Below, one piece after another: positions 15,201-22,852 of a stretch of DNA of 64,000 nt (position 1 is its first letter; each line of letters opens with the position of its first letter). Position numbers and translations under genes: made by a program. Origin of the DNA: Phytohabitans kaempferiae (GTDB lineage Bacteria; Actinomycetota; Actinomycetes; Mycobacteriales; Micromonosporaceae); assembly GCF_042433955.1 (NCBI RefSeq), contig NZ_JBHLUH010000021.1:184523-248522 (forward strand), read 5' to 3'. The notes beneath the pieces were generated by a model. It ran no database searches and was not told the origin of the DNA. It worked only from the letters and a program-made list of their open reading frames with translations.

Positions 15201-15261
15201 GGTGATCGCGGCGGGTGAGGGCAGGCGGGTCGAGTGCGATCTCGAGCCTCCGCCTACGTAG
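12241..15261 (+). CDS. NB-ARC/TPR STAND protein, FxsT-like
   Basis: This 1006-residue protein has a helical N-terminal region (about 1-110) that I do not recognise and a polar linker. An NB-ARC ATPase follows, with P-loop GMGGVGKT at 221-228, RWLLIYDNA as Walker B and GDLPLALDQ. A long series of tetratricopeptide repeats runs from about 560 to 990. Such FxsT-like proteins accompany FxSxx-COOH precursor and radical SAM genes, which lie convergently 20 bases away. The C-terminus ends in ECDLEPPPT, very like the tail of the second STAND protein in this locus. It probably acts as an ATP-dependent signal or assembly switch for the peptide system; its partner is unknown. The GTG at 12241 has only a weak, distant ribosome site, so the start is uncertain by a few codons. 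Confidence 0.85.
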   Translation: MTGESKSASARDDHHALARLLVGVSPAQLAAVARDMFEPAQLSDDIPWSDPVSVVDRIAAMSPGPGGIPPLLVFASRVADEIDGEPAVAIRAWVAAARAAGVEISAIRPGSLARESGGPDTRQTTTNQTISPYDAPGRGSSTTPQGPSSEPSGVVTVTGRSVSALHEPAREPDPGREPLRIWGGVPLRNPAFTGRESLLLTLQRALERRAKASVLPHALHGMGGVGKTALAVEFAYRYADRYDLVWWIPAEHQSLVLQSLYQLGRHFDTPDTADLQQAANLVLEKLAGSDLRWLLIYDNANEPEDIARLMPSGGGHVILTSRNPTWSDVWDPIEVDVFDRPESIELVRKRSETVSAEDADRLADRLGDLPLALDQAASCQAVTGMPVGEYLSELEQHVRELSGTRPPTYRTTIAALVRLALRRLRSDAPAVAELLEMFAYLGAEPISGGLLRRGRDARVSPALGQALRDEVAWRRATRELRRYGLAKVDADQRIQVHRLFQGVLRDELTEEAAQRGRANVQHLLASANPGDPGDMATWPVHRDIGPHVLPAGLMEAELLDARRVVLDQIRFLYLSGDLEGSQRLGEAAVAAWSKVESTPGLGPNGELTLTAKRRLATALRSLGFNDRARVLSEETLRLLLESPEFGPDHEHTLLTADEVAPNLRIAGLFREALDLDGDNLERHRRRYGDEDDETLKARQNLAVNLRMLSDFAGAHDIDTAVVRTWQQMVSENDNRLLFAQTNLARDLYGLGRYDEALEILQRVLPPYRQQLGPQHPHVLLAGRTLAITLRKVGRYTDALTVAADHHRDSESRYRPEHEHALAAAMTYANTLRVTGELESAEAIATESIDRYLRLFGETHPLSLSAAVNHAIILRGLGEWARARELGERTYAQMTGTLGAGHGYTLSAANNHANDLALAGETEAARRLSAQTFEISREARGGRHPYTLWCGVNAALDAIVAGETEYGEALRDETLAALAGVLGADHPEVIAAGEGRRVECDLEPPPT

Positions 15262-15281
15262 TGGCGCCTCGGCCGGCCTTG

Positions 15282-15470
15282 TCAGGGAGTGGTGGCGTGG
15301 GCCGCGTAGTTGTCAACTCGTTGACCGGCGGCCTCGACCTGCCGGCGTAAGGCGTTGTCCAGCACCGAATTCTCCGACCTCAGGACGGCGTAGAGGGACA
15401 GCTGCGTCAGGTCCAGCAGTTGCGTCCACTCGTCATCCGCCGCTCGTGAAACGCTCTGGCCGTCGCACAT
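15282..15470 (-). CDS. FxSxx-COOH-like precursor peptide 1
   Basis: A 62-residue peptide starting at ATG 15470 with an excellent GGGGAGG five to six bases upstream. It shares with its neighbour a leader block (L.LSL..VL....S.LDNALRR.V) and a C-terminal tail ending NYAAHATTP. That layout, a conserved leader plus a short aromatic-containing C-terminus, fits the precursors of radical SAM peptide-modifying systems. The canonical F-x-S-x-x-COOH end is not present; the aromatic and His residues (Y56, H59 by my count) are candidate modification sites. It is the last gene of the leftward set. Confidence 0.75.
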   Translation of the reverse strand: MCDGQSVSRAADDEWTQLLDLTQLSLYAVLRSENSVLDNALRRQVEAAGQRVDNYAAHATTP

Positions 15471-15722
15471 GCGAGCCTCCCCTGCCTTGCTGTGGAGGAT
15501 CCGGTCCGCCCTCGACTTCGTTGGCGGCGCTTGGACCACATGCCCTCGCCACGCCGGGATCCGGATGCGGCGCAACCGCCGCCGAGAGGCAATAGCGGGA
15601 GCGGCCATGACGACCGCGACACCACTAGCTCCGCAGACCACGATACGTCGATATGCATCGTTTTCCCAGCCCTGGCATCACGATGCCGCGGGGAGTGGGC
15701 TGATGTGGACAGTGCGGCAGAG
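15471..15722. other. Spacer between the two precursor genes
   Basis: 252 bases with no convincing gene. The base composition is less coding-like than the flanks. A separate promoter for precursor 1 could lie here, but no hexamer pair stands out. Confidence 0.3.
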
Positions 15723-15908
15723 TCAGGGGGTGCTGCCGTGCGCGGCGAAATTCTCGCTGCGCCCACTCACATCACGGACGGCACGCCGCAAGGCGTTGTC
15801 CAATGCGGAATCGCGTGAGCTGAGCACCACCTCGAGTGACAGGCGACCAAGGTCGGGGAGGCCGTCGCCTGCCTCGCCCTCCGTAGGAGGGTTTTCCGGT
15901 GTGCTCAT
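15723..15908 (-). CDS. FxSxx-COOH-like precursor peptide 2
   Basis: A 61-residue peptide starting at ATG 15908 with GGAAGG upstream. It ends in NFAAHGSTP and shares the LDNALRR leader block with precursor 1, so the two are diverged paralogues. Conservation is concentrated in the LSL-LDNALRR segment (probable recognition sequence for the modifying enzymes) and in the last nine residues (probable core). The gene lies 89 bases downstream of the HExxH gene in the same direction. The family assignment is strong by context; the modified residues are inferred. Confidence 0.75.
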   Translation of the reverse strand: MSTPENPPTEGEAGDGLPDLGRLSLEVVLSSRDSALDNALRRAVRDVSGRSENFAAHGSTP

Positions 15909-15997
15909 GCCCGTGCCCTTCCAGCCGCAGCGTCGCACAGGATCATAGGTGCGCGGATCTGTTGGCACCACGCCGGCACGCTCTTTCTCACCTGAGC

Positions 15998-17302
15998 CTA
16001 ACGGTTGGTCGGCGTGGTGCCGGCCAATCCTGGATTGTGCTGGCGCCACGCGTGCTCGCGACGTGCCAACACCTCCGTGGCCGCTTCCGTCGACGCCATC
16101 GGCACCTGGACCGCGAGGAATCCGTCGAGCGTCTTTCGTAAGCCGGCGGCGAACTCTCGCCCTTTCGGGGTGAGCTCCGCCGATCGCTCCAACGCGTGCA
16201 GGCCGACCGCGACCTGCCGCCGCACCACCGCGAACTCGCGCGTCGCCAACTCCTCCAGCTCCGGTGCGGACCGCAGGGCGCGCCAGGTGTCGGCGACGCC
16301 GAGAAAGGCGTAGACGCCCTGGATCAGCCCGGCCGTGGGCCGGGCGTCGGTGCGCCATGGTGCGAAGTGCCGCTCGCCTCCCGCCGGTGCGTAGAGCGGG
16401 GCGAGGTCGAGCAGCACGCTCAGCTTGGAGTGCTGGAACTCGTGGACGAGCGTCACGGCCAGTTCGGTGGCGGATCGGGGTCGGGTGAGCCCCAGAGTGC
16501 CGAACGCGTCCCGCGCGGTGCCGCTGCGGGCCACACCGTCGCCGTCGGTGACGAGCGGCACCAGGGAACGCAGGCCGGCGGCCAGCTCGGCGGCGCGTGC
16601 CGGGACGTACCGGACGAGCAGCTCCCACGCCTCGGTGAACAGATCCTGCCACCGCGCCACCTCGTCGGCCGTCAAGCGGTCGGCGGGAGGCGCGTGGTAG
16701 CAGTCGCGGTACGGGTTGCCGTCTTCGACCGCCAGCGAGCCGGCCAGGTCGCCGTAACGGGCGACCAACCGCCGCAGCCCATGCCAGCGGGAGCCTTCGG
16801 CGCCCACCTCCACGCGGTGCGGGCCGCCGCTCACGGTGGCCCGCCCGGCGGAGACGGTCACGGTGGCGGGGGCGTCGAGGTCGAGTACCGCGGAGCCGAG
16901 CGTGGGGAGTGTGACGCCAGCGCCTCGTGTGTGCGTGACCACCTCGGCGTCAAGGCGGGTGAGGAACGCCGCGACAGCGGCGAGCGCGCCGAGCTGCGCG
17001 AGGTCGGCCGGCGCGGAGGCGTCGGCTGCCAGCTGGCGCGTGGTCCGCACCGCCCACGCGCCGACCATGGGATCGGAGAGCAGCTCGGTGAGCGCGTGCG
17101 GATCTGAACGTTCGGCCTCCACCAGCACGTCCACCGCGGTCTGGCAGGCCGGCTCCGCCGACCACGCGTCGGTCAGGTGCCGGAGCAGCAGGAGATGCTT
17201 GCTGTGCTGGGCGTTGGCGAGCCGGTATACGGCCTCCGGCCCGCCCAGGCCCGAGGCCAGGTCGGCAAACTGCGCGTCCGGCATGTGGTGGTAGGTGATC
17301 AC
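15998..17302 (-). CDS. HExxH-motif peptide-modifying protein (alpha-ketoglutarate HExxH type)
   Basis: A 434-residue protein with HEFQH at about 287-291. It matches the HExxH domain that occurs either fused to FxsB-type radical SAM proteins or as a stand-alone protein. Members of this group are described as alpha-ketoglutarate-dependent peptide beta-hydroxylases, and fused forms are reported to work together with radical SAM cyclophane formation. The GTG start at 17302 overlaps the radical SAM stop as GTGA, with GAGGA seven bases upstream, so the two are translationally coupled. The HExxH is intact, so I expect activity. The natural substrate is probably one or both of the small peptides encoded just downstream. 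It is separate here rather than fused. Confidence 0.8.
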   Translation of the reverse strand: MITYHHMPDAQFADLASGLGGPEAVYRLANAQHSKHLLLLRHLTDAWSAEPACQTAVDVLVEAERSDPHALTELLSDPMVGAWAVRTTRQLAADASAPADLAQLGALAAVAAFLTRLDAEVVTHTRGAGVTLPTLGSAVLDLDAPATVTVSAGRATVSGGPHRVEVGAEGSRWHGLRRLVARYGDLAGSLAVEDGNPYRDCYHAPPADRLTADEVARWQDLFTEAWELLVRYVPARAAELAAGLRSLVPLVTDGDGVARSGTARDAFGTLGLTRPRSATELAVTLVHEFQHSKLSVLLDLAPLYAPAGGERHFAPWRTDARPTAGLIQGVYAFLGVADTWRALRSAPELEELATREFAVVRRQVAVGLHALERSAELTPKGREFAAGLRKTLDGFLAVQVPMASTEAATEVLARREHAWRQHNPGLAGTTPTNR

Positions 17303-18537
17303 GATCGGGTCCTCATGCGGGTCTCCAGGTCGCTGGCCACACGCCGGGTGACGTGGCGGATGAGTCGCAGCATGTCGGCGCAGTACACGGAGGGATTGCG
17401 GAACCCGTCGCCGGCCCGGAACCGGTGGGCGTAGTGCCCGCCACCGCAGATCGCGTGTGCGGGGCAGCTGAGGCAGGTGTCGCACAGTGCCGCGCGGCCG
17501 ATCTGCCGGGCCACGACGCCGGGGTGGCGGAGTGCGGCGTCGAGCGGGTCGGCGAAAACCGTCAATCCGGTGGCGCAGGCGCCCGGGTACGTCGACTTCA
17601 GCGAGTCGGCCTGCTCGATGGCCCCGTCGGTCTCCACCACCACGACCGCGACCGGGCTGAGACCGATCTGCTCGGAGCGGCCGGCGCCGCCGAGCGCGAG
17701 TGCGATCACGTCTTCGAAGAGGCGGACGCTCGTCTCCTGACGCGGCGCGTCGTACCACCGGTCGAAGATCGAGATCAGCCAGTCGGCGTGTGGCGTGGCG
17801 GCGGTGCCCCGGGCCGGCGGCTCGGACCAGTTGGCGTGGGGGAGCAGGAAGTCGATCATCGGCGGCTCGTACCGGAGGAGCGACTCGTAGCAGGCCAACG
17901 GGTCGGTGGCCGGGTCGACCGTGCAGAGCAGCCCCGCGAAGGCCGGCCGGTGCCGCGGCGTGCCGAGCAGCCGGAGTGCCCGGTCGACGGCGGCGAAGCT
18001 GCCCCGCCCGTCGGCGTACCGCCGGTGCCGGTCGTTGTCCGACGCTGTGCCGTCGAGGCTCACCCCGATGGTGACGCCGTGCGCGTGCAGGCGGCTGAGC
18101 ATCGCCTCGTCGAGCAGTACCGCGTTGGTCTGGGCCCGCACGTCCAGCCGGCAGATGCCGTCAAACGCGGTCCGGAAGTCGTGTACGAGCGCGGTGAGCC
18201 GGTCGGCGCCGGCCAGCAGCGGCTCGCCACCGTGCAGGACGAGCCGCATGGCGGTCAGTGCGTGCGCGCGGGCGTGCTCGGCCATCCGATCGGCGGTGGC
18301 GAGCCATGTCTGGCGTTCCATGAGCGAGGGCCGGTCTCGCCAGGACTGGTCGGCCATCGTGTAGACGTAGCAGTAGTCGCAGGCAAGATTGCACCGCTGG
18401 TGAACCTTGAGCACGACGTCCCGAAACGGGGTGGGGCGCCAACCATCCGCTCGAAGCGCGTCGACGTCCAGTGACTCGTCCGGCCAGGTCGCCTTGCTCC
18501 GCGCTACCGGCAGCCCGAGTGCGTGACCGCCAGCCAT
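17299..18537 (-). CDS. FxsB-type radical SAM peptide-modifying enzyme
   Basis: A 412-residue radical SAM enzyme. The iron-sulfur motif C49-x3-C53-x2-C56 is intact (CNLACDYC), followed by HGGEPLL and a C-terminal Cys-rich SPASM-like region (CDTCLSCPAHAICGGGHYAHR and a final YCADM). This fits the FxsB branch, whose members form carbon-carbon cyclophane links on aromatic residues of short precursors. The ATG at 18537 has GGAGG about nine bases upstream and begins three bases after the stop of a 13-codon mini-ORF. The gene overlaps the HExxH gene downstream by four bases. Together with the two peptides this makes a modification operon. The exact crosslink is inference. Confidence 0.88.
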   Translation of the reverse strand: MAGGHALGLPVARSKATWPDESLDVDALRADGWRPTPFRDVVLKVHQRCNLACDYCYVYTMADQSWRDRPSLMERQTWLATADRMAEHARAHALTAMRLVLHGGEPLLAGADRLTALVHDFRTAFDGICRLDVRAQTNAVLLDEAMLSRLHAHGVTIGVSLDGTASDNDRHRRYADGRGSFAAVDRALRLLGTPRHRPAFAGLLCTVDPATDPLACYESLLRYEPPMIDFLLPHANWSEPPARGTAATPHADWLISIFDRWYDAPRQETSVRLFEDVIALALGGAGRSEQIGLSPVAVVVVETDGAIEQADSLKSTYPGACATGLTVFADPLDAALRHPGVVARQIGRAALCDTCLSCPAHAICGGGHYAHRFRAGDGFRNPSVYCADMLRLIRHVTRRVASDLETRMRTRS

Positions 18538-18540
18538 GGG

Positions 18541-18582
18541 TCACGCCTCCGTCGTGTACGGCGGAACAAACCGACAATTCAT
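18541..18582 (-). CDS. 13-codon mini-ORF just upstream of the radical SAM gene
   Basis: The frame encodes MNCRFVPPYTTEA and then a stop. It has a very strong GGGGAGG (18597-18591) eight bases before the ATG, stronger than that of most genes here, and stops three bases before the radical SAM ATG. It could be a leader peptide coupling translation of the enzyme, an attenuator, or a tiny third substrate with aromatic residues F5 and Y9. It could also be chance, but the spacing argues against this. I do not recognise a family. Confidence 0.5.
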   Translation of the reverse strand: MNCRFVPPYTTEA

Positions 18583-18609
18583 CTCGTAATCCTCCCCGAG
18601 GGCCGGGAT

Positions 18610-21450
18610 CTATACGGGCGGGGGTTCGATTTCGCACTCGCCGGGTCGCCCGTCGACGGCGGCGGTGACGAGTGGGTGATCGTCCCCCAACACCTCCCGT
18701 AGCTCCTGGAGGCTCGAACTCAGCAGGCCCGCGGCCGGATCGTCCCTCCGCAACACGATGCCGAGGTTGATCGCGCAGGTCAGAGTGTCGGCGTGGCGCT
18801 CGCCGCGGACCCGGCGGGTATCGTCGAGCGTCCGGGCGAGCAGCCGCTGCGCGTTGTCTTCCTCGTGGGCGAGGGCGAGGTCGTTTCCCACGCCGATGGC
18901 CGCCGCGATCACGTACGGATGATCCTGGCCGAGTGCTTGGCGGAGCGCGTACAAACAGCTCTCGCCCATGTGGCGGGCCCGGCGCCGCTCGCCCATGGCG
19001 CGCAGGACGATCGCCTGGTTTGCCGCCGCCGCGAGCGTCAGCGGGTTTCGCTCGCCGAACCGCCGGCGGTAGCGGTCGACCGCCTCGGTGGAGAGGCTCC
19101 AGGCCTGGCTGACGTTGCCCACGGCGCAGAGCGTGTTGGCGTACGTCATCATCGCCGCGAGGCTGAGGTCGTGGTCGGAGCCGAGGTGACCCTGGCTGAC
19201 CAGGTAGAGCCGGCGTCCCTCCTCCAGCGCCGTCGCGACGTGGCCGGTCTTGCGCAACCCCAGCACGATCGTGCGCCACGCCGCGAGTACGAGCGGATGG
19301 CGGTCGCCCAGCCGGTCGCGGTATGCCGGCCAGGAGGCCCGCTGTGTCTCCAGCGCCTCCGCGTAGCGCCCCAGCCCGTACAGATCCCGGGCGAGGTTGG
19401 AGATGGAGAGCAGCGTGCGCTGGTGGTCCGGGCCGAGGGCGCGGCGGCGGGCGGCGACCAGCGCGGTGTCGATGTCGAGGGCCGCGCGGAAGTCGCCGAG
19501 GGCGCGCAGGCTGGCCCCGAGGTTGTTTCGGGCGCTTCCGGTGTAGCGGTCGTCTTCGCCACGGCTCCTCGCGTAGCGCTCGACGCGCTCCTCGTCGAGC
19601 CGCAGCGCTTCGGTGTAGTCGCCGGAGATCCGACGTGCCACGGCCAACGCATCGGCGAACTCGAGGGTCGTGGGATGGTCCGGGCCGTAGTCGGGATGGG
19701 TCACCAGGTTGTTCCACGCCTCTTCGGCGAGGCGGCGGGACTCGCCGTGGCGCCCGACGGCGAAGAGGGCGGCGACGAGCCGGCGAAGGCACGCGTACGC
19801 CTGCTCGCTGTCGGCGTTGGCCTGCTGCCGCCACGCCGTCCACGCGTCGTTGCTGAGCCGCCGGCTGCCGTCGAAGTCGCCGATCTCGTAGAGGTAGGTG
19901 GCCTGGTCGATCACGACCTGTCGACTCGCCGCGTCGGCGGCCTCGATGATCCGGGCGGGGCGCAGGTGGGGGCCGATCTGCGCGTACATGTCCCAGGTCA
20001 GCGGCTCGGTGGGATTGCAGGGGTTTGCCTCGGCCAACAGCTGGCAGGCGCTCGTGAACGCCTGCCCGCGCGACTCCGCGGGCCGAGTGTCGCGCACGAT
20101 CGTCTGCACCAACCGGTGCACCTGGAGGGTCTGTCCCTCGTCGAGCACCTTGATCAGCCCGTATCGGCGCAACAGCCAGATGGCGTCGTTGAGCGGGACG
20201 GGCTGATCCAGCATCCGGCCCAGCGGTGGCGGAAGCTGGCCGCTGGCGCTGCGCAGCAGGGACAGTGAGATCGGCTCCGCGCCCAGGCAGGACAGCAGCT
20301 CCAGTAGCTGGGCGGCGGCCGAGGACTCCTCCCGGACCCGGTCGGCCGCCACGGCGAACGCGGTGGCCACGGTCGCCTGGTAGTCGCCCGGCCGGGCCGC
20401 CGCGAGCAGGCTGACCGCGCGTTCGTCAAGCTGGCGGAGGTATTCCTGGACCCGGGTCCTGGTCGCCGACTGCATCGCGGCCACCTGTTCGAGCGCCAGT
20501 GGCAGATCGCCGAGGCGGTCGGCGAGCTGGTCGGCGTCGTCGAAGTCGATCTCGTGTCCGCGGGCGCGCAGCAGCTCGATGCTCTCTCGGCGGGTGAAGA
20601 CGTCGACCTCGACCGGGCGCCCCCGATCGAGCCAGGCGGCGTCTCGCGTGGTCACGATGACGTGGCCGCCCATGGTCGGCACGAGGCTCAGGAGGTCGTC
20701 GGGGCTGCCGGCGTTGTCGAAGATGATCAGCCACCGCAGCCCGCCCGCCTCCAGCCGGCTGAGCACCATGCTCACGGTCTGCCCCATGTCGCGGCTGATC
20801 GGCCAGTCCTGCCGCTCGCCCAGGGCGGCCAGCGACGCCGTCGCCTGGGACCGCTCCTCCGCGGTGATCCACCAGACCAGGTCGTACTTGTCGGCGTGCC
20901 GGTGCAGGTATTCCACCGCGAGCTGGGTCTTGCCGACACCACCGAGCCCGTACAGGATCAGCGGCTGCCAGGGCTCACCAACCATGCGGGTCTCGATCAG
21001 CTTCAGCACCTCCGCCCGGCCGGTGAAGCCCGGATTGCGGTGTGGTGCCGGGCCCACCGGCGTGACGCTGGGCGGGACGGCCGGGAGGTCGGGCGGGACC
21101 TCGAAGAAGGGCCGCGTGTCCAGCCGCGGCTCGGGCAGCTCGGGGCTGGTGCTGGTCGACCCGCCGCGGGCGGCCTCGTCGGAGGCGGCCAGCCAGAGCG
21201 CGTGAAACCGCCGGACCTCGTCCGCCACGTCGGGGTGGTGGACGGCCAGCGCGGCCAGGTAGCGCACCACACACTCCACCTTGGACCAGCGGGCCAGGCC
21301 GTCGCCGCGGAGGATGGCGCTCACCGTCTCGTGGCTGACGGTGTCTGGCATGTGGTTTTGCTTGCGGATCTCGGTGCTGATCCGGCGGTATGACGGGCGA
21401 CCGGCAGCGCGGTAGAGCAGTTGCAGCTCGGCGACGAGGGTCTGCGCCAC
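18610..21450 (-). CDS. Helix-turn-helix/NB-ARC/TPR STAND protein, FxsT-like
   Basis: A protein of about 946 residues with an N-terminal helical region like those preceding NB-ARC domains in actinobacterial STAND regulators (repressor-like, ending in HHPDVADEVRRFHALW). The NB-ARC ATPase has GLGGVGKT and RWLIIFDNA. Tetratricopeptide repeats run to the end. The last residues are ECEIEPPPV, matching the tail of the other STAND protein. The second of two nearby GTGs (21450) is chosen because AGGGAG lies seven bases upstream; the first, at 21456, touches that site. The gene precedes the mini-ORF and radical SAM gene by a short gap in the same direction, so it may head the operon. It probably senses or scaffolds the modification system. 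Confidence 0.83.
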   Translation of the reverse strand: MAQTLVAELQLLYRAAGRPSYRRISTEIRKQNHMPDTVSHETVSAILRGDGLARWSKVECVVRYLAALAVHHPDVADEVRRFHALWLAASDEAARGGSTSTSPELPEPRLDTRPFFEVPPDLPAVPPSVTPVGPAPHRNPGFTGRAEVLKLIETRMVGEPWQPLILYGLGGVGKTQLAVEYLHRHADKYDLVWWITAEERSQATASLAALGERQDWPISRDMGQTVSMVLSRLEAGGLRWLIIFDNAGSPDDLLSLVPTMGGHVIVTTRDAAWLDRGRPVEVDVFTRRESIELLRARGHEIDFDDADQLADRLGDLPLALEQVAAMQSATRTRVQEYLRQLDERAVSLLAAARPGDYQATVATAFAVAADRVREESSAAAQLLELLSCLGAEPISLSLLRSASGQLPPPLGRMLDQPVPLNDAIWLLRRYGLIKVLDEGQTLQVHRLVQTIVRDTRPAESRGQAFTSACQLLAEANPCNPTEPLTWDMYAQIGPHLRPARIIEAADAASRQVVIDQATYLYEIGDFDGSRRLSNDAWTAWRQQANADSEQAYACLRRLVAALFAVGRHGESRRLAEEAWNNLVTHPDYGPDHPTTLEFADALAVARRISGDYTEALRLDEERVERYARSRGEDDRYTGSARNNLGASLRALGDFRAALDIDTALVAARRRALGPDHQRTLLSISNLARDLYGLGRYAEALETQRASWPAYRDRLGDRHPLVLAAWRTIVLGLRKTGHVATALEEGRRLYLVSQGHLGSDHDLSLAAMMTYANTLCAVGNVSQAWSLSTEAVDRYRRRFGERNPLTLAAAANQAIVLRAMGERRRARHMGESCLYALRQALGQDHPYVIAAAIGVGNDLALAHEEDNAQRLLARTLDDTRRVRGERHADTLTCAINLGIVLRRDDPAAGLLSSSLQELREVLGDDHPLVTAAVDGRPGECEIEPPPV

Positions 21451-21660
21451 CGCCACACTCCCTGATCCACATATCGGTGCCTTCGGGCTGGGCCCAACGG
21501 CTGCCAACTACCGTCAATTTCTGGCAGGGACAGCATTCCATACGGACGCACGCCCAGGAACACCCGTAAACCTTTGAAGGGTCACGGCAAGAACTGATCT
21601 TTGGGCTCGCTGGTGCCGCAGCATCGAAGCAGAAGGTCCGTCCCAGACAGGAGTAGCGTG

Positions 21661-22056
21661 ATGGACATCCGGCTTCCGGCCAGCCTGGCCAGGCGATTCG
21701 ACGTGATGGGGTTCCTGGCGGTCCTTGTTACCGGCATCCTTCTGATCTCGGTGGGCATCCTGGGCACGGCAGCGGAGAAGGTGGTAATTGACCTGGTAGC
21801 GGCCTGCTGCGGCATGCAAATCGCGATATCGCTGCGGCGGAGGGCACCGATGCGAAGGAAGGAAGGGGCGACGCGGGCGCGACCCGACGCGTTTGCGGAC
21901 CGCCGCCGTGAATTGGAAACGGACAACACCCAATCGGGTACGGAAAATTCCGCCGAAGGTGCGGCAGCGCACTTCCAATTGTCGGTTCGCGGGCTCCTTA
22001 CCGGGGTCGGCATGAACGTCCGCTGGCCGTCCCCTCAGGGAGGGACGGCGGGATAG
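21661..22056 (+). CDS. Small membrane protein of unknown function
   Basis: 131 residues from ATG 21661, with CAGGAG eight bases upstream. Two hydrophobic helices (about residues 15-38 and 46-62) precede a polar basic and then acidic tail. I do not recognise a family. A strong hairpin starts 31 bases after its stop, which supports it being a transcribed gene on this strand. It is divergent from the STAND gene at 21450; a functional link is possible but unproven. Frames on the other strand here lack start signals. Confidence 0.5.
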   Translation: MDIRLPASLARRFDVMGFLAVLVTGILLISVGILGTAAEKVVIDLVAACCGMQIAISLRRRAPMRRKEGATRARPDAFADRRRELETDNTQSGTENSAEGAAAHFQLSVRGLLTGVGMNVRWPSPQGGTAG

Positions 22057-22087
22057 CCCCGGCAGGCCGCACTTGTGCACGATCGCC

Positions 22088-22118
22088 GGCGGAACCCGAT
22101 CACGGATCGGGTTCCGCC
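22088..22118 (+). terminator. Strong hairpin terminator
   Basis: A perfect 14-bp stem (GGCGGAACCCGATC against its complement) with a three-base ACG loop, followed by a TTCGTCTGTCG run. It lies 31 bases after the small membrane gene. No long T tract follows, as is usual in high-GC actinobacteria. Confidence 0.7.
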
Positions 22119-22296
22119 TTCGTCTGTCGTCCCCCCGAGGGGGTAGGCGGGATACCACTCATGCGGCCATACCGTCGATGCCATGTGAACGTCCCGCGCG
22201 CCGAGGAGTGTCTACATGCGACCGTCCCAGCCCGGCAGCCGAGATTTGGCGCTCCCACCTCGGATGCCAGGACCCGCGCCTCCGGCGCGGGGCCCG

Positions 22297-22677
22297 CTAC
22301 CTCGGTCCGCTCTCCGGCGGCCGGGAGGCGACGATGACGGGGTTGCCGTCCGGGTCCGCCACCGTGGCCATGCGCTCGCCCCAGGGCTGGTCCACCGGCT
22401 CCTGGAGCACCGGCACGCCGGCGGCGCGGAGCCTGGCGAGCGCGACGTCGCAGTCGTCGGCGTAGGCCCACAGCGTGATCCGGTCGTTGGCGAGGTCGGC
22501 GGGCTGGTCCTGGCGGCCGATGCCCAGATGCGACTGGCCCAGCTCCAGCGCGACGTAGTCGGGCTCGCCCTCGGGCGGAAACTGGTAGGTCACCTCGGCG
22601 CCCAGCAGGTCGCGGTAGAACCGCAGCGCGGCGGGCAGGTCGGTCGTGGTCAGGATCGGAAAGAGTTGGTCAAACAT
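22297..22677 (-). CDS. VOC (glyoxalase/bleomycin-resistance fold) protein
   Basis: 126 residues, one VOC unit. It has the LPAALRFYRDLLGAEV start and a DPDGNPVIVAS ending typical of the fold, with H54-like and E-type metal-ligand positions that I cannot fix without an alignment. ATG at 22677 has GGAGG seven bases upstream. Members bind metals or small toxic molecules as dimers; the substrate is not predictable. It is divergent from the DedA gene. Confidence 0.82.
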   Translation of the reverse strand: MFDQLFPILTTTDLPAALRFYRDLLGAEVTYQFPPEGEPDYVALELGQSHLGIGRQDQPADLANDRITLWAYADDCDVALARLRAAGVPVLQEPVDQPWGERMATVADPDGNPVIVASRPPESGPR

Positions 22678-22852
22678 GGTCGCCTCCACTCTGCTGACGG
22701 ACGGCGCCGGGTCGCGTTCGACACCGGCCTGCCGGGCGGCCCGGCGGATCGGCTCCGGCACGGCGGGCCGCGTCGTAGTGTCGAGCTGTGCCCACGCCAC
22801 TACCGTCCGCGTCCGCGCTCGGCGCCGTGTGCCGGGGGCGGTTGGTGGCCCG

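Noticed and set aside
12241..21450. STAND proteins as anti-phage (Avs-like) defence genes
   Set aside because: Their C-terminal parts are tetratricopeptide repeats, no nuclease or other effector is fused, and the flanking precursor, radical SAM and HExxH genes point to the FxsT context.
21514..22158. Minus-strand frames opposite the small membrane protein
   Set aside because: No start signal or hydrophobic pattern, while the plus strand has a ribosome site, membrane helices and a downstream terminator.
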